From Gottfriedia endophytica (lineage in GTDB: Bacteria > Bacillota > Bacilli > Bacillales > Bacillaceae_G), in NCBI RefSeq assembly GCF_017814275.1, contig NZ_JAGIYQ010000010.1, positions 1-64,000 on the forward strand: a stretch of DNA of 64,000 nt. Direction: 5' to 3'. The position numbers were made by a program, and so were the translations under genes. The notes beneath the pieces were generated by a model. It did no database searches, was not told where the DNA came from, and saw only the letters and a list, made by a program, of their open reading frames with translations. Numbering within the stretch: the stretch's first letter is position 1; the number at the start of each line of letters is the position of its first letter. Shown here piece after piece: positions 52,444-61,378 of the stretch.

Positions 52444-54030
52444 TTATTTTAAAGGACCGCCTAAATTAGCTAAAGTAGAATCAAATCCCTCAAATTTTTT
52501 GAAATTTTGTTTGAAGCTCTCAACTAATTCAGATGCTTTTGCAGCATAATCTTCTTTACTTGCCCAAGTTGTTGATGGAATTAGAACTTCATCAGGAACT
52601 CCAGGAACATGTTGTGGAATTGATAAACCGAAGAACTCATCAGTCACAGTTTCAACATTGTTCAATTCTCCTTCTAAAGCAGCGTGAACCATTGCACGAG
52701 TGTGTGAAAGCTTCATACGTTTTCCAACTCCGTATTCTCCACCAGTCCATCCAGTGTTTACTAAGAATACATTTACGCCATGCTTTTCAATCTTTTCACC
52801 AAGCATTTTTGCGTAAGTAACAGCTGGTAAAGGTAAGAATGGTGATCCAAAACATGTTGAGAATGTTCTTTGTGGTGATGTAATTCCACGCTCTGTACCT
52901 GCTAATTTACTTGTAAATCCGCTTAAGAAGTGATACATTGCTTGTTCTTTCGTTAACTTACTGATTGGAGGTAAAACCCCAAAAGCATCAGCTGTTAAGA
53001 AAATAATTGTTTGTGGTTGTCCTGCGATACTTGGTTCCACAATGTTCTCAATTGCTTGAATTGGATAAGCTGCACGTGTGTTTTCTGTTAAAGAAGTATC
53101 ATCATAATCCGGAGTACGATTTGCTGGATTAACAACAACATTTTCTAGAACAGTTCCAAATTTAATTGCTGAAAAAATTTGAGGTTCTTTTTCAGCTGAA
53201 AGGTTAACTGTTTTCGCATAGCAACCGCCTTCAATATTGAATACACCATAATCAGACCAACCGTGCTCGTCATCACCAATTAATTTGCGTTCAGGATCTG
53301 CAGATAATGTTGTTTTCCCAGTTCCAGATAAACCGAAGAATAATGCAACATCGCCCTCAGAGCCTACGTTAGCTGAACAGTGCATAGGCATAACATCTTT
53401 TTGAGGTAAAAGGAAATTCATAATAGAGAAGATTGATTTCTTCATTTCCCCTGCATATTCTGTTCCACCGATTAAGATAATACGTTTTTCAAATGAGACA
53501 ATGATGAAAGCTTCAGAAGCAGTACCATCTACTGAAGGATCTGCCTTAAATGATGGAGCAGAAACAATTGTAAATTCTTCTTTATGTGTTTTTAACTCTT
53601 CAGCCGTCGGGCGAATGAATAGCTGATGAGCAAATAAATTATGCCATGCGAATTCATTGATTACTTGAATTGGTAAACGGTAATCTTGATCCGCACCAGC
53701 AAAACCTTTAAATACGAAAAGTTCTTCTTTTTCTTTTAAAAAGTTAATAACTTTTTGATATAATTTTTCAAAAACTTCTGCTGAAATTGGAATGTTTACA
53801 TTACCCCAATCAATTAAGTCTTTTACAGAAGCTTCTTCAACAATAAATTTATCTTTAGGTGAACGTCCAGTATATTTTCCAGTTGATACACTGACTGCAC
53901 CAGTTGATGTTAGTATTCCTTCATTACGTTTTAATACCTTTTCAACTAATTCAGGTACACTTAATTGAGTGTAAACTTTGTCAGTGTTCAGTAATTCGTT
54001 TAATTCAAAAAGTCCATCAACTGTCTTCAT
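52444..54030 (-). CDS. pckA: Phosphoenolpyruvate carboxykinase (ATP)
   Basis: PckA converts oxaloacetate and ATP to phosphoenolpyruvate, the entry step of gluconeogenesis. The 528-residue protein has the kinase-1 motif [15 protein letters not shown] with the Mg2+ Asp, GDDEHGWSD and the substrate motif [23 protein letters not shown] precedes the ATG. Its promoter region is shared with the metK riboswitch, transcribed the other way. In B. subtilis pckA is repressed by glucose through CcpN; I have not tested for that site. Confidence 0.96.
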   Translation of the reverse strand: MKTVDGLFELNELLNTDKVYTQLSVPELVEKVLKRNEGILTSTGAVSVSTGKYTGRSPKDKFIVEEASVKDLIDWGNVNIPISAEVFEKLYQKVINFLKEKEELFVFKGFAGADQDYRLPIQVINEFAWHNLFAHQLFIRPTAEELKTHKEEFTIVSAPSFKADPSVDGTASEAFIIVSFEKRIILIGGTEYAGEMKKSIFSIMNFLLPQKDVMPMHCSANVGSEGDVALFFGLSGTGKTTLSADPERKLIGDDEHGWSDYGVFNIEGGCYAKTVNLSAEKEPQIFSAIKFGTVLENVVVNPANRTPDYDDTSLTENTRAAYPIQAIENIVEPSIAGQPQTIIFLTADAFGVLPPISKLTKEQAMYHFLSGFTSKLAGTERGITSPQRTFSTCFGSPFLPLPAVTYAKMLGEKIEKHGVNVFLVNTGWTGGEYGVGKRMKLSHTRAMVHAALEGELNNVETVTDEFFGLSIPQHVPGVPDEVLIPSTTWASKEDYAAKASELVESFKQNFKKFEGFDSTLANLGGPLK

Positions 54031-54255
54031 TCAATCATACCATCCTTTAATCCATAATATTTTATATCCTTTGTTATCACACCGATTAGTATAACACATT
54101 TATTTTAATAGTGTATACTAATCATGTCTATTTTGTGATAAATATTAATTGCAGAAAATTCGAATTTTTCAAGAAAAATGGACAATATTTTCCTTTTGTA
54201 GAAATTTGTTGACATTGATTTTAGATTTTAATAATATATCATTTATACGGATACT

Positions 54256-54428
54256 CTCTTATCCCGAGTAGGTGGAGGGATACAGGCCCTACGAAGCCCA
54301 GCAACCTCACAGTTTGTGAAAGGTGCTGAACCTGATGCAAGGTAATTTTTCCTTGGACGATAAGAGTGAAAGGCAATCAAACGTAACCTTTCCTCGCAAT
54401 TTAGTGTAAGAGGAAGGCTTTTTTTTTG
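54256..54428 (+). promoter_or_regulatory. SAM-I (S-box) riboswitch of metK
   Basis: The aptamer spans about 54256-54366: closing stem CTCTTATC (54256-54263) with GATAAGAG (54359-54366), the conserved GGTGGAGGGA, CAGGCCCTACGAAGCCCAGC and AACC. The expression platform ends in CCTTTCCTC/GAGGAAGG (54387-54418) and a run of nine T. SAM would stabilise the terminator and shut off metK, matching the gene it precedes. Confidence 0.96.
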
Positions 54429-54578
54429 CCCAAAACTTAAATTTCAATGGTATTTTCGTAATACAATCTGAGTTTTCTTTATCTTAAATGGGAAACGTAT
54501 GTATAGGAAGGTTCATTTTTTCCTTGCATATGTTGAGAAAAAAGAGATCCGTCATATTTCAATTTAGGAGGGGACTCA

Positions 54579-55775
54579 ATGTCACAACGTCGTTTATTTA
54601 CTTCAGAATCAGTTACAGAGGGACATCCAGATAAAATCTGTGACCAAATTTCAGATTCAATTTTAGATGCAATTTTAGAAAAAGATCCTAATGCTCGTGT
54701 AGCAGCGGAAACATCAGTTACAACAGGTCTTGTTTTAGTAGCTGGTGAAATTACAACTTCTACTTATGTAGATATTCCAAAAGTAGTTCGCGAAACAATC
54801 CGTGAAATCGGTTATGATCGTGCTAAATACGGATTTGATGCAGATACATGTGCAGTTTTAACTTCAATCGATGAGCAATCTGCTGACATCGCAATGGGTG
54901 TTGATAAAGCATTAGAAGCTCGTGAAGGAAGCATGTCTGAAGAAGAAATCGAAGCAATTGGTGCTGGTGACCAAGGTTTAATGTTTGGGTTTGCTGTAAA
55001 TGAAACACCTGAATTAATGCCACTTCCAATTTCTTTATCTCATAAAATCGCTCGCCGTCTTACTGAAGTAAGAAAAAATGAAACAGTTTCTTACTTACGT
55101 CCAGATGGTAAAACTCAAGTAACAGTTGAGTATGATGAAAATAATAAACCAGTTCGTATTGATGCAATTGTTGTTTCTACTCAACATGGTCCAGAAGCAA
55201 CTCAAGCTCAAATCGAAAATGATATTAAAGAACTTGTTATTAAACCAGTTGTTCCAGCTGAGTTAATTGACGAAAATACAAAATTCTTTATCAACCCAAC
55301 AGGCCGTTTCGTAATCGGTGGACCTCAAGGGGATGCAGGTTTAACAGGTCGTAAAATCATCGTTGATACTTACGGTGGATATGCTCGCCACGGTGGCGGT
55401 GCATTCTCTGGTAAGGATGCAACTAAAGTTGACCGTTCAGCTGCATACGCTGCTCGCTACGTTGCTAAAAACGTTGTAGCTGCAGGCTTAGCTGATAAAG
55501 CAGAAGTTCAATTAGCATATGCAATTGGTGTTGCTAAACCAGTTTCAATCGCTATTGATACTTTTGGTACTGGAAAAGTATCAGAAGAAAAATTAGTAGA
55601 AATTATTCGCAACAACTTTGACTTACGCCCAGCAGGAATTATCAAAATGCTAGACCTACGTCGTCCAATTTACAAACAAACTGCAGCTTATGGTCACTTT
55701 GGCCGTACAGACGTTGATCTTCCTTGGGAGCGCACTGATAAAGCAGAAGCTCTTAAAGCAGAAGCAGGTCTATAA
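54579..55775 (+). CDS. metK: S-adenosylmethionine synthetase
   Basis: MetK makes S-adenosylmethionine from methionine and ATP. The 398-residue protein is full length with [27 protein letters not shown] and the [16 protein letters not shown] signature with the phosphate loop. AGGAGGGG precedes the ATG. Control by the upstream SAM-I riboswitch closes a feedback loop on the product. It is divergent from pckA, as in B. subtilis. Confidence 0.97.
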   Translation: MSQRRLFTSESVTEGHPDKICDQISDSILDAILEKDPNARVAAETSVTTGLVLVAGEITTSTYVDIPKVVRETIREIGYDRAKYGFDADTCAVLTSIDEQSADIAMGVDKALEAREGSMSEEEIEAIGAGDQGLMFGFAVNETPELMPLPISLSHKIARRLTEVRKNETVSYLRPDGKTQVTVEYDENNKPVRIDAIVVSTQHGPEATQAQIENDIKELVIKPVVPAELIDENTKFFINPTGRFVIGGPQGDAGLTGRKIIVDTYGGYARHGGGAFSGKDATKVDRSAAYAARYVAKNVVAAGLADKAEVQLAYAIGVAKPVSIAIDTFGTGKVSEEKLVEIIRNNFDLRPAGIIKMLDLRRPIYKQTAAYGHFGRTDVDLPWERTDKAEALKAEAGL

Positions 55776-55787
55776 AAGTAATCATCA

Positions 55788-55825
55788 AGAGTCGTTTCGT
55801 ACTAGTATACGAGACGGCTTTTTTA
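55788..55825 (+). terminator. Terminator of metK
   Basis: GTCGTTTCGTA and ATACGAGACGGC form a GC-rich imperfect stem, followed by TTTTTT. Confidence 0.85.
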
Positions 55826-56049
55826 ATCAGTTTTTCAGACCATCTCTTCGGCTGTCTCAATAGTTGTTTTAATGCTAAGTTATATTTTTATGAAAAGTAC
55901 GTAAATATTAAGCTGAAAATTAAAGCATAATATAAAATAATTAAAAGCAAAAGGTAATTGAAAGATCTAAATAGAAGCTTGATTTATCTTAAGTTACTTT
56001 TCCTTTAATACATTAGGAAATTAGTATCTAATCAAGAGGAGGATTGGCG

Positions 56050-56469
56050 TTGGATATTTTTCAAAATGATCCACTCATGGCAGCATTTATCGCGTGGTTT
56101 ATCGCTCAGTTTTCAAAAATCATCATTCATTTTATAAAAACTAAGCAGCTTGATCTCATGAAATTTTTTTCTTCTGGGGGAATGCCAAGTTCTCACTCGT
56201 CAACGGTTACTGCGTTGGCTTTGGCAGTAGGATTGAAAGATGGAATGGATAGTACAATTTTTGCGGTTGCAGTAATCATTGCCATTATTATCATGTATGA
56301 TGCTTCAGGAGTAAGATTAGCGGTCAGTAAACATGCAAAATTTTTAAATGACTTTTTCCATGGGAAGGTAAAAGATTATAAATTTTTTAATGAATTAGTT
56401 GGGCATACTTCATTAGAGGTTGTCATGGGGGCAATTGTAGGTATTATTACGGCATTGCTTTATGTATAA
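56050..56469 (+). CDS. yuiD: Divergent PAP2 family protein (YuiD-like)
   Basis: A 139-residue DUF212 protein with four hydrophobic segments. KFFSSGGMPSSHSSTVTALA is the family hallmark, similar to the SGH-x3 phosphatase motif of PAP2 enzymes. MGAIVGIITALLYV closes the protein. I start at TTG 56050, with GGAGG at 56038-56042 7 bases upstream. A TTG two codons earlier is too close. The substrate is unknown. Confidence 0.88.
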   Translation: MDIFQNDPLMAAFIAWFIAQFSKIIIHFIKTKQLDLMKFFSSGGMPSSHSSTVTALALAVGLKDGMDSTIFAVAVIIAIIIMYDASGVRLAVSKHAKFLNDFFHGKVKDYKFFNELVGHTSLEVVMGAIVGIITALLYV

Positions 56470-56569
56470 TATTAATTATTATTCAGACTTTTTTGTATTT
56501 AATGTAGCAATATTTTTTTAATTTTTATATAATAGTAAAAAAATGTTCGTTAAAGGAGGTGTTGAAGAG

Positions 56570-56725
56570 ATGAAAGGTTTTGTAGCGGCTCGTAAAAATG
56601 TAGTGGAATATCTATCTTTTGTACGTGTCACGATGTTTGGTTTTGTTGCTAACGGGATACGTATGCCCTTTTTTAACAACTTAACTATGACTACAAAACA
56701 GTTTAAAATCTCTTCAAACACCTAG
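56570..56725 (+). CDS. Putative leader peptide of the ABC-F gene (51 aa)
   Basis: A 51-codon ORF: MKGFVAARKNVVEYLSFVRV and a basic hydrophobic tail ending KISSNT. GGAGG at 56555-56559 is spaced 10 bases from the ATG. It ends 16 bp before the first of two hairpins that separate it from the ABC-F gene, as seen in antibiotic-responsive attenuation leaders (bmrB, erm-type). Alternatively it is a chance ORF. Confidence 0.55.
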   Translation: MKGFVAARKNVVEYLSFVRVTMFGFVANGIRMPFFNNLTMTTKQFKISSNT

Positions 56726-56741
56726 TAAATAGTTTGTAAAT

Positions 56742-56807
56742 AAGGGAATTTGTCCCTTTTTATACTATTCAAAGTCCACGGAGAAGAACTGTATCCGTGG
56801 GCTTTTT
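56742..56807 (+). terminator. Two hairpins in the ABC-F leader (attenuator)
   Basis: Hairpin 1 pairs AAGGGA (56742-56747) with TCCCTT (56753-56758) and runs into TTTTTATA. Hairpin 2 pairs AAGTCCACGGA (56772-56782) with TCCGTGGGCTT (56793-56803), followed by TTTT. Both precede the ABC-F start at 56843, so transcription into it must pass terminators. Confidence 0.75.
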
Positions 56808-56842
56808 CTATTTATTTTTCTTTAACGAAAGGATGAAATAAA

Positions 56843-58711
56843 ATGACAATCGTCAGTTTAAATAAAGTGAGTAAAAATATTGGTGGTCAGTCCATCTTTG
56901 AAAATGTGAATTGCGAAGTTCAAGCGAATGAAAAAATTGGATTAGTGGGACGAAATGGAAGTGGTAAAACAACGTTGTTTAAATTGTTAACTGGACTCGA
57001 AAAGCCAGATAACGGTGAAATAAGCATTAAACGAGGTACGAATATTGGTTATTTAGAACAAGTGCCATCCTATTATAATGATGAGACTGTACTACAAGTT
57101 TTGGAAGGTGCTTTTAGTGAGGTTAAACGTATTGAAGATCAGCTAAAAGAGCTTGAAAACATTATGCAAAGCTCTATGAATGAGAGAGACATGCAGAAGT
57201 TATTGAATCAGTATGGTTCTCTTCAAGACGTTTTCACTCATTTAGGAGGATATGAAGTTGAGTCCAAAATAATGAGTGTCGCAAACGGTCTAAATATTAC
57301 ACCACTACTACAGAAAAAATACGTTGTGCTTAGTGGTGGTGAAAAAACAAAAGTGGGACTAGGGTTAATTTTATTACAAAATCCTGATTTATTGTTATTA
57401 GATGAACCAACTAACCATTTAGATTTAATGGCAGTAGAGTGGCTAGAAAAATATTTAAAAGAATACAGTGGTACAGTTATCGTTATTTCGCATGACCGGA
57501 CTTTTTTAGATCAAGTTGTTACGAAAATTTTAGATATGGAGGATGGAGAATTAACGATCTATCATATGAATTACAGTGGATTCGTCAAAGAAAAACAAGA
57601 ACGATTATTGTTAGAATTTAATAGCTATCAAGAACAGCAAAAGAAAATTAAGAAGATGAAGGAAGCAATAAAGAGGTTAAAAGAATGGGCAAATAGCTGC
57701 ACTCCACCGAATGAGGGGTTACACCGTCGTGCTAGAAATATGGAGCGAGCATTAGAACGGATGGAAAAACTAAAAAGGCCACAAATTGATCGTAAAAAAG
57801 TTGAGTTACAGTTTAGTGGAAATGAACGAAGTGGGAAAGATGTTTTGCTGTTAAAGGGAATAACGAAACGATTTGATTCCAGAAATTTATTTGTTGAAGC
57901 AAATTTAAACGTCTATTATTTAAATCGCGTTTGCCTAATTGGTCAAAATGGAACTGGAAAATCTACCTTAATTAAAATAGCTCTTCAACAAGTGAATCCT
58001 GATGAAGGGGAAGTTTATGTAGGAAGTAATGTGAAAATTGGCTATTTGTCCCAAACCTTTTCATTTCCAAATCAAGATCAAACGCTATTAGATACATTTC
58101 GAGATGAAGTAAATGTAACCGAGGGTGATGCAAGGCACATACTTGCAAAATTTTTATTTTATGGTCCATCTGTTTTTAAAAAGGTAAAAAATTTAAGTGG
58201 TGGCGAGAAAATGAGACTAAGGTTAGCTCAACTTGTTCATCAAGATATAAACTTATTAATTTTAGATGAACCTACAAATCATTTAGATATTGAATCAAGA
58301 GAAGTGCTTGAAGATGCCATTGAACAGTTTAATGGAACAATTTTCGCAGTCTCCCATGATCGATACTTTTTAAATAAATTGTTTGATAAAACGTATTGGA
58401 TTGAGCAAGAGAAGTTATATTTTTTTGAAGGAAATTATGAATGGGCTAGAGAGAAAATGGAAGATTTATTTTTGGTAAATCAAACTTCTACAAAAGATGA
58501 TGAACAAAAAGAGAAAAAAGTGAAGAACGATAAAAAACAAAAGAGTGAAGAAGAAATAATTGAAGAAATGATTATGGAACTAGAAAAAGAGCTTTTTCAA
58601 TATGAGCAACAGCTTTTGGCAGAAAGTGAACTTGATGTGCTACAAAAGTTACACAAAATTATTGAAGAGAAACAAAAAGAAAGAGAAAAATTGTATTTGA
58701 AGTTGAGCTAA
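56843..58711 (+). CDS. ABC-F family ATPase, possible ribosomal protection protein
   Basis: A 622-residue soluble protein with two ATP-binding domains and no membrane helices. Each has a Walker A (GRNGSGKTT, GQNGTGKST), signature (VLSGGEKTKVGLGL, NLSGGEKMRLRLAQ) and Walker B (LLLLDEPTNHLD, LLILDEPTNHLD). The linker around residues 270-330 (KEWANSCTPPNEGLHRRARN) is the antibiotic-resistance/P-site tRNA-interaction region. A charged coiled coil ends the protein. Members remove antibiotics from the ribosome (Vml, Msr) or help translation. The leader ORF and hairpins favour antibiotic-induced expression. It could also be a housekeeping factor. Confidence 0.85.
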   Translation: MTIVSLNKVSKNIGGQSIFENVNCEVQANEKIGLVGRNGSGKTTLFKLLTGLEKPDNGEISIKRGTNIGYLEQVPSYYNDETVLQVLEGAFSEVKRIEDQLKELENIMQSSMNERDMQKLLNQYGSLQDVFTHLGGYEVESKIMSVANGLNITPLLQKKYVVLSGGEKTKVGLGLILLQNPDLLLLDEPTNHLDLMAVEWLEKYLKEYSGTVIVISHDRTFLDQVVTKILDMEDGELTIYHMNYSGFVKEKQERLLLEFNSYQEQQKKIKKMKEAIKRLKEWANSCTPPNEGLHRRARNMERALERMEKLKRPQIDRKKVELQFSGNERSGKDVLLLKGITKRFDSRNLFVEANLNVYYLNRVCLIGQNGTGKSTLIKIALQQVNPDEGEVYVGSNVKIGYLSQTFSFPNQDQTLLDTFRDEVNVTEGDARHILAKFLFYGPSVFKKVKNLSGGEKMRLRLAQLVHQDINLLILDEPTNHLDIESREVLEDAIEQFNGTIFAVSHDRYFLNKLFDKTYWIEQEKLYFFEGNYEWAREKMEDLFLVNQTSTKDDEQKEKKVKNDKKQKSEEEIIEEMIMELEKELFQYEQQLLAESELDVLQKLHKIIEEKQKEREKLYLKLS

Positions 58712-58721
58712 TTGATTTTAG

Positions 58722-58829
58722 ATTTATCCCGCTATTCGCGGGCAGTAAGACCCCCACCTCAAGATTGGGAGAGATACGAAGAAGATAGGTGGGGGATGAA
58801 TGCCCCCACTGATGGAAGTTTCACTTTAT
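58722..58829. repeat. TTTAT-flanked short interspersed repeat, copy C (108 bp)
   Basis: Starts TTTATCCCGCTATTCGCGGG and ends ATGGAAGTTTCACTTTAT, flanked by TTTAT. It lacks the central segment of copy B (ACTGCCCGTAAAAGCCCG and the first half of the hairpin), joining GTGGGGGATGAA directly to TGCCCCCACTG. It follows the ABC-F stop by 10 bp. Confidence 0.83.
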
Positions 58830-58848
58830 AAGATTAATGGCTAATGGT

Positions 58849-58888
58849 GATTTTCTTGTTCAATGAGTGAGTGTTGAACAAGAAAATC
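58849..58888. other. Perfect 15-bp inverted repeat
   Basis: GATTTTCTTGTTCAA (58849-58863) and TTGAACAAGAAAATC (58874-58888) with a 10-base loop. No T tract follows on either strand. It lies in a 361-bp gap with repeat C between the ABC-F and CPBP genes. Confidence 0.7.
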
Positions 58889-59072
58889 TTATGTTGAGAA
58901 ATCTTCTATTTAAATATTGATTTTAGATGGTATATAAATGAGGGACTAAATAGAAAAAAGTAATGAAGTGGTCAATGTTTGTAAAAAATGAGTTTTTGTA
59001 CACTGGAAGGACCGTCCAATATCCTTATAATGAACATGATACTATTACTCAAGATCATGAAGGGGATTACAT

Positions 59073-59972
59073 ATGACAATTGTTTTTAAAAATAAAGATG
59101 GACAAGTTCGAAGTTTTTGGAAAATAGGATTGGCTTTTATACTTATGTCAATGCTGTTAGGAGTATTTTTGTTTCCTTTATATGCTCAAATGGCTTTAAA
59201 AAATACTCCTATGGAAGAACTATTAAACAATCCACTTAATAATTTGTATGGGATGTTTGTACAATGCTTAAGCGTTGTTATAACAGTTTTAATTTGCTTG
59301 AAATTAGAAAAAAAATCATGGGAAAGTGTAGGGATTACACATATTAAATCTCAATGGAAAAATTTGTTAATGGGTCTTCTTTTAGGTGCAATTTCCATTC
59401 TATTTATTACATTGATTTTAGTGGTCACAAATCAAATCACTTTAACTTCTGTTAAAATAACTTCTAATTTACTGATAAATACAGGAATTTTTCTTTTAGG
59501 ATTTATTTTTGTTGCAATTAATGAGGAATTATTCTTTCGAGGATATGTTGTCTCAACATTACTACAAACCCGTTCATTTCCTATCGCTTATATTGTATCA
59601 AGTATATTTTTTGGTTTAATGCACACTTCTAATCCGAATGTTCATATTTTAGGCATTATTAATGTCATGTTAATTGGATTTTTATTTGCCTATATGTTTA
59701 TTCAAACGAAATCATTATGGATGTCTATGGGATATCATTTAACATGGAATTTCTTTCAAGGAAATATTATCGGGTATAATGTTAGCGGGACAACTGGAAG
59801 TGGATTCTTTCGTATTAAGTCAGAAGACAACTTCTGGACTGGAGGATCGTTTGGTGTTGAGGCTAGTGTATGGACAACAGTATTTATAATTGTTGGATTC
59901 ATTGTTACGAAAGTTTATACTAATAGATCCTCTCAAGCTAAGGTACAGTTAAATCGTATTAATGAGCAGTAA
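59073..59972 (+). CDS. CPBP family intramembrane metalloprotease
   Basis: A 299-residue membrane protein with eight or so helices. The CPBP (Abi/Rce1) motifs are present: NEELFFRGYVVSTLL (EExxxR), FFGLMHTSNPN (FxxxH) and WMSMGYHLTWNF with the third conserved His. Relatives process prenylated proteins or bacteriocin-related peptides. GAAGGGGATTACAT precedes the ATG. Substrate unknown. Confidence 0.88.
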   Translation: MTIVFKNKDGQVRSFWKIGLAFILMSMLLGVFLFPLYAQMALKNTPMEELLNNPLNNLYGMFVQCLSVVITVLICLKLEKKSWESVGITHIKSQWKNLLMGLLLGAISILFITLILVVTNQITLTSVKITSNLLINTGIFLLGFIFVAINEELFFRGYVVSTLLQTRSFPIAYIVSSIFFGLMHTSNPNVHILGIINVMLIGFLFAYMFIQTKSLWMSMGYHLTWNFFQGNIIGYNVSGTTGSGFFRIKSEDNFWTGGSFGVEASVWTTVFIIVGFIVTKVYTNRSSQAKVQLNRINEQ

Positions 59973-60064
59973 GACTATACGTGAAGTTTAGATAAAAATG
60001 CCATCCTAATTATAAAAGTCAAAGTGTGAAAGTTGTAGGACGCTTTCAATTTATTGTGTATAAG

Positions 60065-60103
60065 CAAAAGAAAAGACAGCTTAGATCAGCTGTCTTTCTT
60101 AAA
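60065..60103. terminator. Bidirectional terminator
   Basis: AAAGACAGCT and AGCTGTCTTT form a 10-bp stem with a 6-base loop between two convergent genes. Confidence 0.88.
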
Positions 60104-60109
60104 TGCTTC

Positions 60110-60727
60110 TTATTGATTACTATTTAGTTGTTTCTGTAATTCTTGATTAGACTGTTGTAATTTTTGATCAAATTTTTCTAATGCAGTGTTAATAGCTGCT
60201 TGGTCTTTCTTTTGAACTGCAGATTTCAATTCTTTGAAAATACCACGTTCACCATTTTCTTTGCCTTTAAATTTATCTTTATCATTGTCATGGTTCTTAC
60301 CTTCGTGGTTTCCAAATATCGCTTCAAATTTCTTATGTGCTTCTTGTTTTGTTATTTTTCCATCTTTTTCTTGTTGTTTAATCGACTGAATTTCTTGTTT
60401 ATGAGCTTGGAAAAAAGCTTGTCGTTCAGATTTTTCTTGACCCTCTTGTTTTTTGAAGCCTGCTGTATTATGCAGTTTATTCTCTAAATTTTTATGTGTT
60501 GCTAAATCTTGTGTAAGTTTAGTTTTTAAATCAGAAGAAGCATATTTATTAATGATATTCATAAATTTCTTCTCTTGATTACCCTTATGATGATTTTCAT
60601 ACTTTGAGTATTCATGAGTAGCTGATGTGTTGTTTTGATTTGAATGATCCATTACTGCACTCCCAGCTGCAGGAGCTAATATTGATGCTGCTAAAACTGG
60701 CACAATTAAACTTGATCTGATTTTCAT
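60110..60727 (-). CDS. Secreted coiled-coil protein, unknown
   Basis: A 205-residue protein with an N-terminal signal peptide (MKIRSSLIVPVLAASILAPA) and no cysteine for lipidation. The rest is very hydrophilic, rich in Lys, Glu, Gln, Asn and His, and predicted coiled coil, with EKSERQAFFQAHKQEIQSIK and a C-terminal QKLQQSNQELQKQL. AGGAGGAAGTCCAA precedes the ATG. No family recognised. It is probably released or wall-associated. Confidence 0.72.
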   Translation of the reverse strand: MKIRSSLIVPVLAASILAPAAGSAVMDHSNQNNTSATHEYSKYENHHKGNQEKKFMNIINKYASSDLKTKLTQDLATHKNLENKLHNTAGFKKQEGQEKSERQAFFQAHKQEIQSIKQQEKDGKITKQEAHKKFEAIFGNHEGKNHDNDKDKFKGKENGERGIFKELKSAVQKKDQAAINTALEKFDQKLQQSNQELQKQLNSNQ

Positions 60728-61061
60728 TTGGACTTCCTCCTAAAATGCTTTATGGTGTTACAGGTAGGATTATGTTCTAAGTTTCTTAACTTTTTCTTAA
60801 CAAAAAAATGACTAGTTAAGTTTTATGAGAATGAATTTTATAAGATTAAAATTCATTAGAAAAAGATTTGAGGAGCGAATGCTGGAAACACAAGGAAGAA
60901 AGTTGGATTATCTACTAAATTTGGTAATTATCTAAATGTATTCTTTAATAGGCTACTTATTTAATTTTTATATTTTATAAGTTTTTCTCATTTGAAAAGA
61001 TGTAATTAGTATAAGTATTTAAGGATTTGTAATATGTATTACCACTTTTAATTTATTTTTT
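60728..61061. other. Intergenic region with a hairpin
   Basis: A 334-bp AT-rich gap before repeat R4. It holds the perfect inverted repeat AATGAATTTTA/TAAAATTCATT at 60830-60857 with a 6-base loop and no T tract. I see no supportable gene. Confidence 0.5.
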
Positions 61062-61288
61062 AGCTGCTTTCGTATACATTGTTACTATTTTAGTATGTGT
61101 AATTTGATTGGAACGTAGGGATGCTCGCTTTCCTAGGGGCGTGAGCTGAGCCTCCTCGTCGCATACGCTCCTGTGGGGTCTCAGCCTTCCCGCATCTCCC
61201 ACAGGAGCCTTGGCACCCTTCCGTTCCAATCAACTTCTGTCCTTTAATTTACAAAACCCAAAAACAACAATCTTTAAAAAAATACCCT
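61062..61288 (+). repeat. ~220-bp imperfect inverted repeat, copy R4
   Basis: Same orientation as R1. Inner arms TTGATTGGAACG and CGTTCCAATCAA are complementary, and the core carries CGTGAGCTGAGCCTCCTCGT and CTCCTGTGGGGTCTCAGCC. It ends CAACAATCTTT. Confidence 0.87.
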
Positions 61289-61305
61289 GTTTTTTTGTTT
61301 ATAAA

Positions 61306-61338
61306 TTAGTACTAGGTCCTAAGATTAGGTGATATAAT
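61306..61338 (+). promoter_or_regulatory. FapR-like box and promoter of fabH
   Basis: TTAGTACTAGGTCCTAA (61306-61322) resembles the 17-bp FapR consensus TTAGTACCTRGTACTAA. A perfect TATAAT lies at 61333-61338. FapR represses fatty-acid synthesis genes until malonyl-CoA rises, which fits fabH. Motif match only. Confidence 0.65.
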
Positions 61339-61378
61339 AATTAAAGAAACAAAAATTTAAAATAGAGGTGGATACTAT

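Noticed and set aside
60880-60936. 18-codon ORF after GAGGAGCGA in the gap before repeat R4
   Set aside because: Too short and without conservation evidence; the ribosome binding site match alone is not enough.
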